A DNA stretch of 64,000 nucleotides from Cupriavidus agavae (GTDB taxonomy: Bacteria; Pseudomonadota; Gammaproteobacteria; Burkholderiales; Burkholderiaceae): the NCBI RefSeq assembly GCF_004217045.1, contig NZ_SGXM01000005.1:62001-126000 (forward strand), read 5' to 3'. Below the pieces are notes generated by a model that saw only the letters and a list, made by a program, of their open reading frames with translations, was not told the origin of the DNA and did not search any database. The translations under genes were made by a program, and so were the position numbers. This document shows positions 1 through 7,820 of this stretch, one piece after another; position 1 is the first letter of the stretch; each line of letters opens with the position of its first letter.

Positions 1-1172
1 CCGCTGCGCGCGGGCGGCGTGGCCAGGATCATGGCGCGGTTGTTTGGTGACTGGAAGAACCCGAAGCCGATGCCGCACAGCGCAGTCCGCCAGGCGATGT
101 CCAGGCTGGTCGCGCCCGGCCCGAGCACGGCCAGCCCGACGAGCCCCGCCGCCAGCATGGCCAGCCCCATCCCCGCCAGGATGCTGGCGGGGTAGCGGTC
201 GGACAGCCGTCCGGCCACCGCAGCCATCACGGCCACCATCAGCGGCCACGGCGTGATCAGCAGGCCGGTCTCCTGCAGGCTGCGGCCGAGCTGGTATTCC
301 AGATAGAAAGGCAGCGACACGAACGCGAGCATCTGGGTCATGAACGAGCAGAACGAGGTGCCCACGGCCAGCACGAATGCCCGGCTCTGGAACAGGTCAA
401 CCGGCACCAGAGGCGCCGGCCGCCCGCGCTGGCGGCGCACCAGCAGCCATCCGAGCAGCGTGGCCAGCACCAGGCTCGCCACGGCCGCCGGCTTCCACGC
501 CGCATGTCCCAACCCGTCGAGGCCGAGGATGAACATGCCGAACACCACGGCCGACAGCACGGCGCTCGGGTAGTCGAACGGGTGGCGCTCGGCCGGCGTT
601 TCCGGCAGCGCCCGCCTGGAAATGGCCAGCGCGAAGACCGCAACCGGCACGTTGACGGCGAACAGCCATGGCCAGCTGCCAACGGCCAGGATCAGCGCGC
701 CGAGCGAAGGCCCGACCGCGATCGTGACGCCCACGATCAGCGCGTTCAGGCCGATACCCCGGCCGAGCTTCGTGGGCGGGTAGATGCAGCGCACCAGGGC
801 CGTGTTGACGCTCATGATGCCCGCCCCGCCAATGCCCTGGATGACACGCGCCGCGACCAGCATCGGCAGGTTGACGGACAGCGCGCATAGCAGCGAACCG
901 GCCAGGAATGTGGCAAGCCCGGCGCGGTAGACGCGCTTGTAGCCAAGGATATCGCCGAGCGATGAAAGCGGCAGCAGGAAAACCGTGACCGTCAGCTGGT
1001 AGGCATTGACAACCCAGATCGTCCGCGAGGGGTCGGACTGCAGTTCGCGCGAGATCGAGGGCAGCGCGATATTGGCGATCGAGCCGTCGAGCACGGCCAT
1101 GATCAGGCCGCAGAATACCGTCAGGATGGCCCAGGTGCGCTGGGGCTGCGGAAGACCTTGGTAAGACGGCAT
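1..1172 (-). CDS. MFS drug-efflux transporter, DHA2 (EmrB/QacA/SmvA-like), 3' end outside window
   Basis: Inner-membrane proton-coupled exporter, likely for toxic or cationic compounds. The protein begins MPSYQGLPQPQRTWAILTVF at the ATG complementary to 1170-1172 and stays open to the window edge, giving about 390 residues of a family that usually runs 450-500. Seen: a first helix holding the DHA2-typical stretch MAVLDGSIANIALPSI, WVVNAYQLT in helix 2, and GDILGYKRVYRAG, which is the loop 2-3 MFS motif A. A later RVIQGIGGAGIMS matches the helix 4 region and at least ten hydrophobic helices are visible. No membrane-fusion partner or regulator is in view, so the substrate cannot be told. The family call is firm; the drug-export role is inference. 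Confidence 0.85.
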   Translation of the reverse strand, partial: MPSYQGLPQPQRTWAILTVFCGLIMAVLDGSIANIALPSISRELQSDPSRTIWVVNAYQLTVTVFLLPLSSLGDILGYKRVYRAGLATFLAGSLLCALSVNLPMLVAARVIQGIGGAGIMSVNTALVRCIYPPTKLGRGIGLNALIVGVTIAVGPSLGALILAVGSWPWLFAVNVPVAVFALAISRRALPETPAERHPFDYPSAVLSAVVFGMFILGLDGLGHAAWKPAAVASLVLATLLGWLLVRRQRGRPAPLVPVDLFQSRAFVLAVGTSFCSFMTQMLAFVSLPFYLEYQLGRSLQETGLLITPWPLMVAVMAAVAGRLSDRYPASILAGMGLAMLAAGLVGLAVLGPGATSLDIAWRTALCGIGFGFFQSPNNRAMILATPPARS

Positions 1173-1318
1173 GAGTCAGGCGGGCGGGGGCTGGCGAGGC
1201 GGTGGGACGACCAGCCTGCACCCGGTGACGGTTCCACGTTGCCGGGCACGGACGCTGGACGCGCGTGCGCGTCATTATCGTCCCGGAACCGTTGACTGTG
1301 CAATGATTGCCGCGGTCT

Positions 1319-4300
1319 TTACACCAGGGTGGCGGGGTCGGCGCCATTGCTTCTGGCCGGATTCATTGCCCCGGCGGGCGTCCCGCGTCCCGCCTCGCGG
1401 AACTGCCGGACGGCGTCCTGCATGACGAGGGCGGCGGCGTCCAGTTCGGGGGGCCAGTCGCCGGCGGTGTCATGCGCCAGCCGTTCCACCAGGCGGCACG
1501 CCCCGACGATGCCGTGCTCGGCCACCACCAGGAATGCGCCGGCGGAGCGATGCGCCCAATGCCGCAGCCCCGTCACGTCCTTCCGGACCATGATCGCGGC
1601 CAGTTCTGGCTCGTCGTGCTGCAGGTGATCGCGCAGGATGCCGCGGTAGCGCTCAAGCTCGGCCGGAGGGAAGGGCGATGCCTCGGGCGCCTCCTCCGCC
1701 GTGCCGGCGGCTTGTGCCGGAATACCGGCCAGCGCCGCACCGAGCGATGCCAGCGAAGCCGGTTTCGCCACATACCCCGTGAAGCCGCGCGCCTGCCAAT
1801 CGCCAGCCTGCCCGCCGTCCGTCACCGCGCTGAACGCCAGCACCGGCAGATCGGGCCAACTGGACCGGATGGCTGCCAGCAAGGCATAGCCGTCCATGAT
1901 GGGCATGTGGATGTCAGTGAGCACGGCATCGATGCGCCCCGGCTGCTGCCGCAGGACGTCCAGCGCCTGCCGTCCGTCGCCGGCCACCTGCGGACGCCAG
2001 CCCAGCGATTCCAGCTGCTCGGCAATCAGCATCTGGTTCAGCGGGTTGTCCTCGGCCACGAGGATGGTTTGCCCGGTGGGCGGGACGCCGTTCCGGGCCG
2101 TCTCGCCGCTTTCGGCCGGCTCTGGCTCCGCCGGCGCCATTGACCCGGCCCCGCCGATGTCCTCGTCATCGAGCGCGGCAATGGCCGATGCGAGCAGCGC
2201 CGTATGGGAGAACGCCGTGACTTCGTAGACGCCGTCCTGGCGCTTCACCGGGCGCTCGGGGCCCTTGAGCGTGATCCAGACCGCGTTGGCCGCGTGGATG
2301 CGGCGCAGCTCGGTCACGGTGGCCAGGTCGTATTCGCCGGTCACCATCAGGATATGCGGCCGGTTGTTGCGCAGCCACGCCTGGGCCGCCGCCGGCTGGT
2401 GGAACGTCTGCACCCGCCATCCGGCCCGTTCCAGCCACGCGCCGAGCATCGTGCCCGACTCCACCTCCTGGCACAGGATCATGGCCCGGCTGCCCTGTAC
2501 CTCGGGCTCGTGGCGCGCGGGCTCGCCATCGATGGCCGGCAGCGGAATCGCGAAGCTGAACGCGGTACCCACGCCCTCCACGCTCTCCACGGCGATATGG
2601 CCGCCCATCATTTCGGTCAGCCTGGCACAGATCGACAGCCCAAGCCCGGTGCCGCCGTAGCGTGCCGAAGTGCTCGCCTCGCCCTGCACAAACGGCTGGA
2701 ACACGCGCGCCACCAGCGCCGGCGGCATGCCGATGCCGGAATCGCGTACGCGGCAGACCAGCACGTTGCGGCCTTCGGTGTCCGTCGCCACCTCGGCGCT
2801 CAGCACGATCTTGCCGCATGAGGTGAACTTGACCGCATTGCTGAGCAGGTTGCTGACGATCTGCGCAATCCGGGTGCGGTCGCCCAGCAGGGCCATGTCG
2901 AGGGTGGGGGAGAGATGCACGTAGAAGCGCGTCGGACGGTCCGCCACCATTGGCGCATACGACATGGCCAGGTTTTCGAGATCGTCGATCGGCCGGAACG
3001 GCTCGTTGACGAGCTTCATCTCGCCCGCGTCGATCTTCGAGAAGTCGAGGATGTCGTTGACGATCCGCCGCAGGCCGTCGGACGCCACCTGCAGCGCGCG
3101 CAGGCGGGGCGCCTGAGCGGCCATGCCGTCGGCCCGCGCCAGCAGTTCGAGGTTGCCGAGCAGCGCGTTCAGCGGCGTGCGGATCTCGTGGCTCATCGAC
3201 GCAAAGAAGTTCGAGCGGGCCCGCATCATCGCCTCGGCGGCCTCGCGCGCCTCGCGCAGCTGATGTTCGAGCTGGTGCTGCGCGGTGACGTCCTGCACGG
3301 CGCAAAACAGCACGTCCTCGTTGCGGTAGCGCACCGGGGCGTAGGTCATCGACAGGAAACGGGGCGGGTCGGCCGGCCCGGCGGGCACGGTGATCTGGGA
3401 GATCGAGCGCGGTGTCTGCATCGCCTCGGCGATATGGGCTGGCAGCGACGCGCCCTGGCTGCAGCCGAGCAGCGTGTCGGCCACCATGTTCGAGGTCAGG
3501 ATCAGCCGGTCGCGTTGCCGCACGATACAGAGCCCGACCGGCGTTGCGCTGACGAGGATATGGTTGATCGTCTCGTTGTCGAGCGCGCGCGCCGCCTCGG
3601 CGTGGCTGCGGCGCAGCAGGTGGATGTCCCAGTACCGGGCTGCCAGCACGATGGCGACGATCAACAGGGCGGCAATCGCGCCGATCACCGCCAGTTCGGT
3701 CGTGATGGCGGCCAGCAGCGTGCGGTAGGAGAGGGCGTAGACCAGCGAGCCGAACTCGCCGAGCGGCTGGTTCAGGAGCATGCCGCGCGCCGTGGCATCG
3801 ATCGACTCGACCGACATGCGGCGAATCTGCGCCAGGATGCGATCCGCCATGTCCGGAGCCATGGGGGGCGACACGTCGAGCGCGGTGCCATCGTGCCCGA
3901 CCAGCAGCAGCGTGGCCGGGTCGCTGGGCCGTTTGAGCCCGGCCAGGAACGAAGCGACCGGCACGCTGGCCGCCATGATCGCCACCTGTCCGTCCGGTGC
4001 GGCGGCCGTGCCGGCCGTCACGATGGCGCGCTGGCCGGTGATCGGATCGGTGATCGGGCCGATCCACTGCGGCGCATCGGTGCCGCCCCGCGGACGCACG
4101 ATGTCGCGCAGCCCCGCCAGCCGTTCGGCGCCAAGCAGAGCCAGCGCCGAGTCCGACAGCGGCGACGGCGACAGCACGATGGCGTAGGCCGCCTCGCTGT
4201 CGACCACGTAGGCGAGATGGTCGAGCCCGAACGCGGTCTGGGTCGTCAGCGTTGCTGTTGCGATCTGTTGCAGTTGCCAGAGACGCTCGGGCAGGTCGCG

Positions 4301-4705
4301 CCCCAGCGCATGGCGGGTGCTGGCCGGCATGAGGATCACGAAGCGCCGGTCGGCCGCGACCGCGACGCCGTCGCGTTGGAGATCGGCCAGCAGTACGGGG
4401 TCGGGTGAAGTTGGGGCCGAAGCCCCGAGAAAATAATGAAGCGTGAGCGCCGTGCGGCGCAGAAACGACGACTCGCCCTGCAGTTGCAGCGAAATGGCGC
4501 TGACGTATTGGGCCACATGCCCCCGCCGGACATCGAGGTGCCGCGCGGCGGCAAGCCCGGCCAGCAGCAGCGCCGACACCATGACGATTGCCACGAGCAG
4601 CGCGACCGTGACGTAGTAGAGCTTCTGCTGCCGCCGGGCATTCGCCGCCAATGTCTCGAAAGACTGTGACAGCGACTCCTGCGTCCGGTCGAGAATCTGC
4701 TGCAT
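1319..4705 (-). CDS. RcsC/BvgS-like hybrid sensor kinase with HPt domain
   Basis: Membrane phosphorelay kinase of 1128 residues. Two transmembrane helices (about 29-52 and 337-360) bracket a periplasmic sensor region of roughly 280 residues. A PAS-like segment (about 378-480) follows. The HisKA motif NFFASMSHEIRTPLN has the phospho-acceptor His506, and the ATPase N, G1 and G2 boxes read SNLLSNAVKF, RDSGIGMP and GTGLGLSIC. A first receiver-like domain (about 740-840) has lost the phospho-acceptor Asp. A second is intact, with Asp931 in LTDIHMPIMDG. A C-terminal HPt domain has His1052 in WAHRSAGAF. The gene starts 12 nt after the RcsB-like regulator, so the two should be co-transcribed. E. coli splits the HPt function off into RcsD; here it is in one chain. 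The periplasmic signal is unknown. Confidence 0.9.
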   Translation of the reverse strand: MQQILDRTQESLSQSFETLAANARRQQKLYYVTVALLVAIVMVSALLLAGLAAARHLDVRRGHVAQYVSAISLQLQGESSFLRRTALTLHYFLGASAPTSPDPVLLADLQRDGVAVAADRRFVILMPASTRHALGRDLPERLWQLQQIATATLTTQTAFGLDHLAYVVDSEAAYAIVLSPSPLSDSALALLGAERLAGLRDIVRPRGGTDAPQWIGPITDPITGQRAIVTAGTAAAPDGQVAIMAASVPVASFLAGLKRPSDPATLLLVGHDGTALDVSPPMAPDMADRILAQIRRMSVESIDATARGMLLNQPLGEFGSLVYALSYRTLLAAITTELAVIGAIAALLIVAIVLAARYWDIHLLRRSHAEAARALDNETINHILVSATPVGLCIVRQRDRLILTSNMVADTLLGCSQGASLPAHIAEAMQTPRSISQITVPAGPADPPRFLSMTYAPVRYRNEDVLFCAVQDVTAQHQLEHQLREAREAAEAMMRARSNFFASMSHEIRTPLNALLGNLELLARADGMAAQAPRLRALQVASDGLRRIVNDILDFSKIDAGEMKLVNEPFRPIDDLENLAMSYAPMVADRPTRFYVHLSPTLDMALLGDRTRIAQIVSNLLSNAVKFTSCGKIVLSAEVATDTEGRNVLVCRVRDSGIGMPPALVARVFQPFVQGEASTSARYGGTGLGLSICARLTEMMGGHIAVESVEGVGTAFSFAIPLPAIDGEPARHEPEVQGSRAMILCQEVESGTMLGAWLERAGWRVQTFHQPAAAQAWLRNNRPHILMVTGEYDLATVTELRRIHAANAVWITLKGPERPVKRQDGVYEVTAFSHTALLASAIAALDDEDIGGAGSMAPAEPEPAESGETARNGVPPTGQTILVAEDNPLNQMLIAEQLESLGWRPQVAGDGRQALDVLRQQPGRIDAVLTDIHMPIMDGYALLAAIRSSWPDLPVLAFSAVTDGGQAGDWQARGFTGYVAKPASLASLGAALAGIPAQAAGTAEEAPEASPFPPAELERYRGILRDHLQHDEPELAAIMVRKDVTGLRHWAHRSAGAFLVVAEHGIVGACRLVERLAHDTAGDWPPELDAAALVMQDAVRQFREAGRGTPAGAMNPARSNGADPATLV

Positions 4706-4717
4706 GGTGCCGGGTGG

Positions 4718-5365
4718 TCAGATCAGACCATTCTCGTACGCGTACCGGATCAGGTCCGTGTTGGTCTGCACGTTGAGCTTGCGCATGGCCACGGTTTTCT
4801 GGCTCGATATCGTGCTGACCGAGCGGCCGAGCTTGTTGGCGATCTCGTTGAGCTGGAAGCCCTGCGCGTAGAGCCGTACCACTTCCAGTTCGCGCAGCGT
4901 CAGTTCGGTGCTGGGCGCGGTCACGGTGGCCGCGTTGTCGAGCACGGAGCGGATCGACGGCGAGTAGAAATAGCCGCTGCTGACGGTAACGTGGATGCAG
5001 GCGCGCACGATCTCGTCGAGTTCGTCTTCCTTGCTGACAAAGGCCCGCGCGCCCAGCTTCATGGCCCGCGTCACGACGCCGGCGTTGTTCTGGGCGCTGA
5101 CCACGACGATCCGGGTTTCCGGATACAGGCGCGTCAGCCGTCGCAGCAGATTGAAGCCGTCGAGCGAGGTATCGCCGTAGCCCATGCTGAAATCCGTCAC
5201 GGCGACATCGACGGGATTCTGCGCCAGCGCGCCGACCAGCTCACTGCCATTGGTGCATTCGCAGGTCACCTGGAAGCCAGGCGTGCGTTGCAGGCAATCG
5301 CGCAGTGCGGTGACGACGAGAGGATGATCATCTGCCAGGGCGACACGGATGGTTTTTGCAGGCAT
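4718..5365 (-). CDS. RcsB-like response regulator (receiver plus LuxR HTH)
   Basis: DNA-binding response regulator of 215 residues. The N-terminal receiver shows the acidic pair in ALADDHPLV and the phospho-acceptor Asp in VAVTDFSMGYGD. This last motif has the RcsB-specific spacing, in which extra residues follow the phospho-site. The LuxR-type HTH (about 150-215) contains LTLRELEVVRLYAQGF and GRSVSTISSQK, the latter nearly identical to the RcsB recognition helix. It heads a two-gene unit with the hybrid kinase, which presumably phosphorylates it through the kinase's HPt domain. RcsB-type regulators control capsule, motility and envelope genes; the fimbrial operon at 7053-11290 is a plausible target by location only. 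No rcsF, rcsD or rcsA gene is seen. Confidence 0.88.
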   Translation of the reverse strand: MPAKTIRVALADDHPLVVTALRDCLQRTPGFQVTCECTNGSELVGALAQNPVDVAVTDFSMGYGDTSLDGFNLLRRLTRLYPETRIVVVSAQNNAGVVTRAMKLGARAFVSKEDELDEIVRACIHVTVSSGYFYSPSIRSVLDNAATVTAPSTELTLRELEVVRLYAQGFQLNEIANKLGRSVSTISSQKTVAMRKLNVQTNTDLIRYAYENGLI

Positions 5366-5482
5366 GCCTCATTGTCCTTTTTTGCAGAAACGTTGCGGCG
5401 TCGTGTTCGGGAACGCTGCGTCGAAGGAGTCGTACTTTCGCAAACATAGGAAAAATACTCCACCATGGACCGAAAATCACAA

Positions 5483-5526
5483 TTTGATGGAATATGGAAT
5501 TGTGACCCGTCAGAGTTTGATGGAAT
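5483..5526. repeat. Direct repeat TTTGATGGAAT, two copies
   Basis: Identical 11-mers occupy 5483-5493 and 5516-5526, 33 nt start to start, about three helical turns apart on the same face of the DNA. They lie 118-161 nt upstream of the rcsB-like start codon. This is the arrangement expected of a regulator binding two sites, but no known consensus was recognised. Confidence 0.45.
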
Positions 5527-5797
5527 TTTCCGGGAATTTCGCCGTGGCCTGATTGGCTGACGGTAAATTTAAAGAAAATACGATATGTCGAACGGCGGCG
5601 GTGGGTCAGGCAATCTTCGTGGCATGTCTCGGATGAGTAAACAATGTGCGTGTGATTCCGGTTACAGACGATTCAGTCCTGGTACCCGTAGATGATGTCG
5701 GTGACAAGCGCGTCATTTTGCTGACGGTCAACAGAATTTGAAATCGTAATTTCCTTGGATTTGGGGGATTTTGCCGGGGGGAAGTCCCTGCGGGGTG

Positions 5798-5828
5798 AAA
5801 GGCCGCCAAGCAGGGTCGGCGGGCCTTT
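5798..5828 (-). terminator. Hairpin just downstream of the 309-residue gene
   Basis: AAAGGCCGCC (5798-5807) pairs with GGCGGGCCTTT (5818-5828) with one bulged base and a 10-nt loop, ending 20 nt past the stop codon of the minus-strand gene at 5849. There is no T-run, so intrinsic termination is possible but unproven. Confidence 0.4.
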
Positions 5829-5848
5829 CCGGGGGAGGAAGGGCAGCG

Positions 5849-6778
5849 CTACGCGGACGCGGGCTGCAGTACGTTCACCTGGCGCGACAGGGCGTCGGTC
5901 AGGCCGCGATACTGGGGCAGCAGCAGGCTGGCGCGCTCGATGAACGCCGCGCAGCGCTGCGACTGCACCGGCGGGCTGGTCTGCACGAGTACCGCGGCGG
6001 GATGTGCCAGGGCGGCGTGGTGCGACAACCATGGCGGCATTTCGGTCACACCGCGCAGCCGCAGCAGCATCAGCAGTTCGACCGGCATTGCCTGTTCCAC
6101 CGGGTGGTCGAAATCGAACAGGGATTGATCCGTATCAAGCCTGCACTGGACCATGTGGCGCTCTGCCAACGCGTTGGCCAGCGGCAGGAACCGGGTGTCG
6201 TCGGCCTGCCACGCCTCGACGATGCTGGCGAGCAGTGCGTCGCTGCGCTGGAACGAGGTCACGGGCACACTGACGTCGAGCGCCTGGCCGGCAACGCCGA
6301 CGATCATGCCCGTCATGCCGTTCAGAGGATTCTGATGGGCCAGCGCCTTCTCCACGCCAAACCACGATTGCAGCGCGAATGCCGCCAGCTCGTTCCAGCC
6401 GAGCGCGAGCAGCATGGCCACCTGCAGCGACATGTCGCGCTCGTAGGTGTGGCGGCGGCTGGGCCCGCTCCACTGGTCACGGTGCAGCGCCAGCGCATGC
6501 GTGCCGGCCAGCGATTCCACCACGCCCAGATGCAGCGATAACCAGCTGGTCTCGGGGGCACCCGTGCCGAGGTCGATGGCGCGCCACTGGCGCAGCCTGC
6601 CGAGCCAGAACATGGCACGGGCCGCGCGCGGGACCGGCACGGCGTTGGGGGCTTCCATGAAGGCGGCGAGCGTGTCGCGATACATGCCGTGCAGGGCATT
6701 GGCTTGCGCCTGGGCGGTATGGAGCAGCGTCTGACTTCGTTCGTCGGCGCCCCGCTCCTTCGAGAACTTATTGCGCAT
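5849..6778 (-). CDS. Hypothetical protein, 309 residues, beside the fimbrial operon
   Basis: I do not recognise a family. The protein starts MRNKFSKERGADERSQ, has no signal peptide and no clear transmembrane helix, and is rich in Ala, Leu, Trp and His (for example WLGRLRQWRAIDLGTG and VAMLLALGWNELAAFALQSW). It looks like a soluble, mostly helical cytoplasmic protein. It is divergent from the fimbrial chaperone across a 274-bp AT-rich gap and reads toward the Rcs-like pair. This suggests a regulatory or accessory link to one of them. Its base composition matches its neighbours and the frame is uninterrupted, so I take it as real. Confidence 0.7.
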   Translation of the reverse strand: MRNKFSKERGADERSQTLLHTAQAQANALHGMYRDTLAAFMEAPNAVPVPRAARAMFWLGRLRQWRAIDLGTGAPETSWLSLHLGVVESLAGTHALALHRDQWSGPSRRHTYERDMSLQVAMLLALGWNELAAFALQSWFGVEKALAHQNPLNGMTGMIVGVAGQALDVSVPVTSFQRSDALLASIVEAWQADDTRFLPLANALAERHMVQCRLDTDQSLFDFDHPVEQAMPVELLMLLRLRGVTEMPPWLSHHAALAHPAAVLVQTSPPVQSQRCAAFIERASLLLPQYRGLTDALSRQVNVLQPASA

Positions 6779-7052
6779 GGTCTGTCCTGTTGATAGTAGA
6801 GATGAGCTTCGACACTAAATGGATAAGCACACTTGGGCTATCGCCATGGACTTAAAAATGTGGATTTTCCGTAAATGTCGTATAGCATGCATCTTGATTG
6901 AACCCGTAAATAAAGTGCGAATGTTTTAAAGAATCTGCCAATTTAGTGGAATTACGATTTCTGCGTCGGTGCCGTTTGCTGCAGACTGGCGTTGCCTTTC
7001 AAATCGAGCCGAAATCCGTCTGGTCAAACAGAACCATCGAATGGGGGATGTC

Positions 7053-7805
7053 ATGAAAAATAGGTCCGTGCGGACGCGCCTGTCCCTGGGCGCTGCCGCG
7101 GTGTTGGTTGGCGTGTGGGGAACGGCGATGGCCACCGGCATGGTGCCCGAGACGTCGGTCGTGCTCGTCAACGAGGCGGACGGCGAGTCGACGATGAACG
7201 TGAAGAACAGCGAAGCGTCGCCGCAACTGCTGTACACGTCGGTGAACCACATCGACGAGGACAAGGAGGAACTGGTGGTCGTCACGCCGCCGGTGGCCCG
7301 CGTCGAAGCCAACGAGACCCAGGTGGTGCGGTTCATCCTGCGCAACAAGACTCCGCTGAAGACGCAGCGGTTGGCGCGTGCGGTGTTCGAGGGCATTCCG
7401 CCGCGCACGGCACGGCCCGGCGACGCGCGCGTCACGATGACGGTGCGCCAGGACCTGCCGCTGGTGATCCACCCCAAGGGCCTGCCGATGGAGCGCGAGC
7501 CCTGGAAGAAGCTGCGCATCAGCCTGACCGGCACCGAGTTGCTGGTCGAGAATCCGAGCCCGTACGTGGTGCGGCTGTCGCAGTCGGTGCTGCTGCAGCC
7601 GGGCGGAGAGACCGCCGAGTTGCCGCGTCCCTACGTGCTGCCCGAAACGACGGTGCGCGTGCCGCTGAAGAGCGCGCCGTCCGCGCCGACCGCACTGCGG
7701 CTGGCGCCGGCCACGCTGTACGGCTTCGCGGTCGACTTCTACGACGCCCCCCTGTCGACCGCCCCGGCCACGCCGGGCAAGCCTGCCCCGTCCGCAGCCA
7801 AATGA
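7053..7805 (+). CDS. Periplasmic fimbrial chaperone, PapD/FimC family
   Basis: Chaperone of 250 residues that folds and caps pilin subunits by donor-strand complementation. The start is the ATG at 7053, with GGGG about 8 nt upstream and MKNRSVRTRLSL opening a signal peptide that ends near AMATG. A longer frame from 6969 lacks a ribosome site. Seen: the N-terminal immunoglobulin-like domain with ESTMNVKNSE, the G1-strand region ANETQVVRFILRNK, and RQDLPLVIHPKGL at the domain junction, a hallmark of the family. It is first in an operon with the usher (15-nt gap) and a DUF1120 subunit. No fimbrial subunit gene precedes it. Confidence 0.88.
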   Translation: MKNRSVRTRLSLGAAAVLVGVWGTAMATGMVPETSVVLVNEADGESTMNVKNSEASPQLLYTSVNHIDEDKEELVVVTPPVARVEANETQVVRFILRNKTPLKTQRLARAVFEGIPPRTARPGDARVTMTVRQDLPLVIHPKGLPMEREPWKKLRISLTGTELLVENPSPYVVRLSQSVLLQPGGETAELPRPYVLPETTVRVPLKSAPSAPTALRLAPATLYGFAVDFYDAPLSTAPATPGKPAPSAAK

Positions 7806-7820
7806 CCGGGTGGATGACGA

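Larger units (their letters stand above)
5366..5848. other. AT-rich intergenic region upstream of the rcsB-like gene
   Basis: This 483-bp stretch carries no convincing gene. The part at about 5400-5750 is clearly AT-richer than its surroundings and should hold the rcsB-like promoter. It contains an 11-bp direct repeat and, at the far end, a hairpin just past the 309-residue gene; both are listed separately. Short frames here (for example 5349-5552) lack ribosome sites and coding character. Confidence 0.6.

Noticed and set aside
5849..6778. Fimbrial adhesin or pilin
   Set aside because: The 309-residue protein has no signal peptide, no paired Cys of DUF1120 type and no donor-strand motif.
6779..7052. 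RcsB-type binding site before the fimbrial chaperone
   Set aside because: The best stretch near 6929 matched only about 9 of 14 consensus positions by eye, which is too weak to list.
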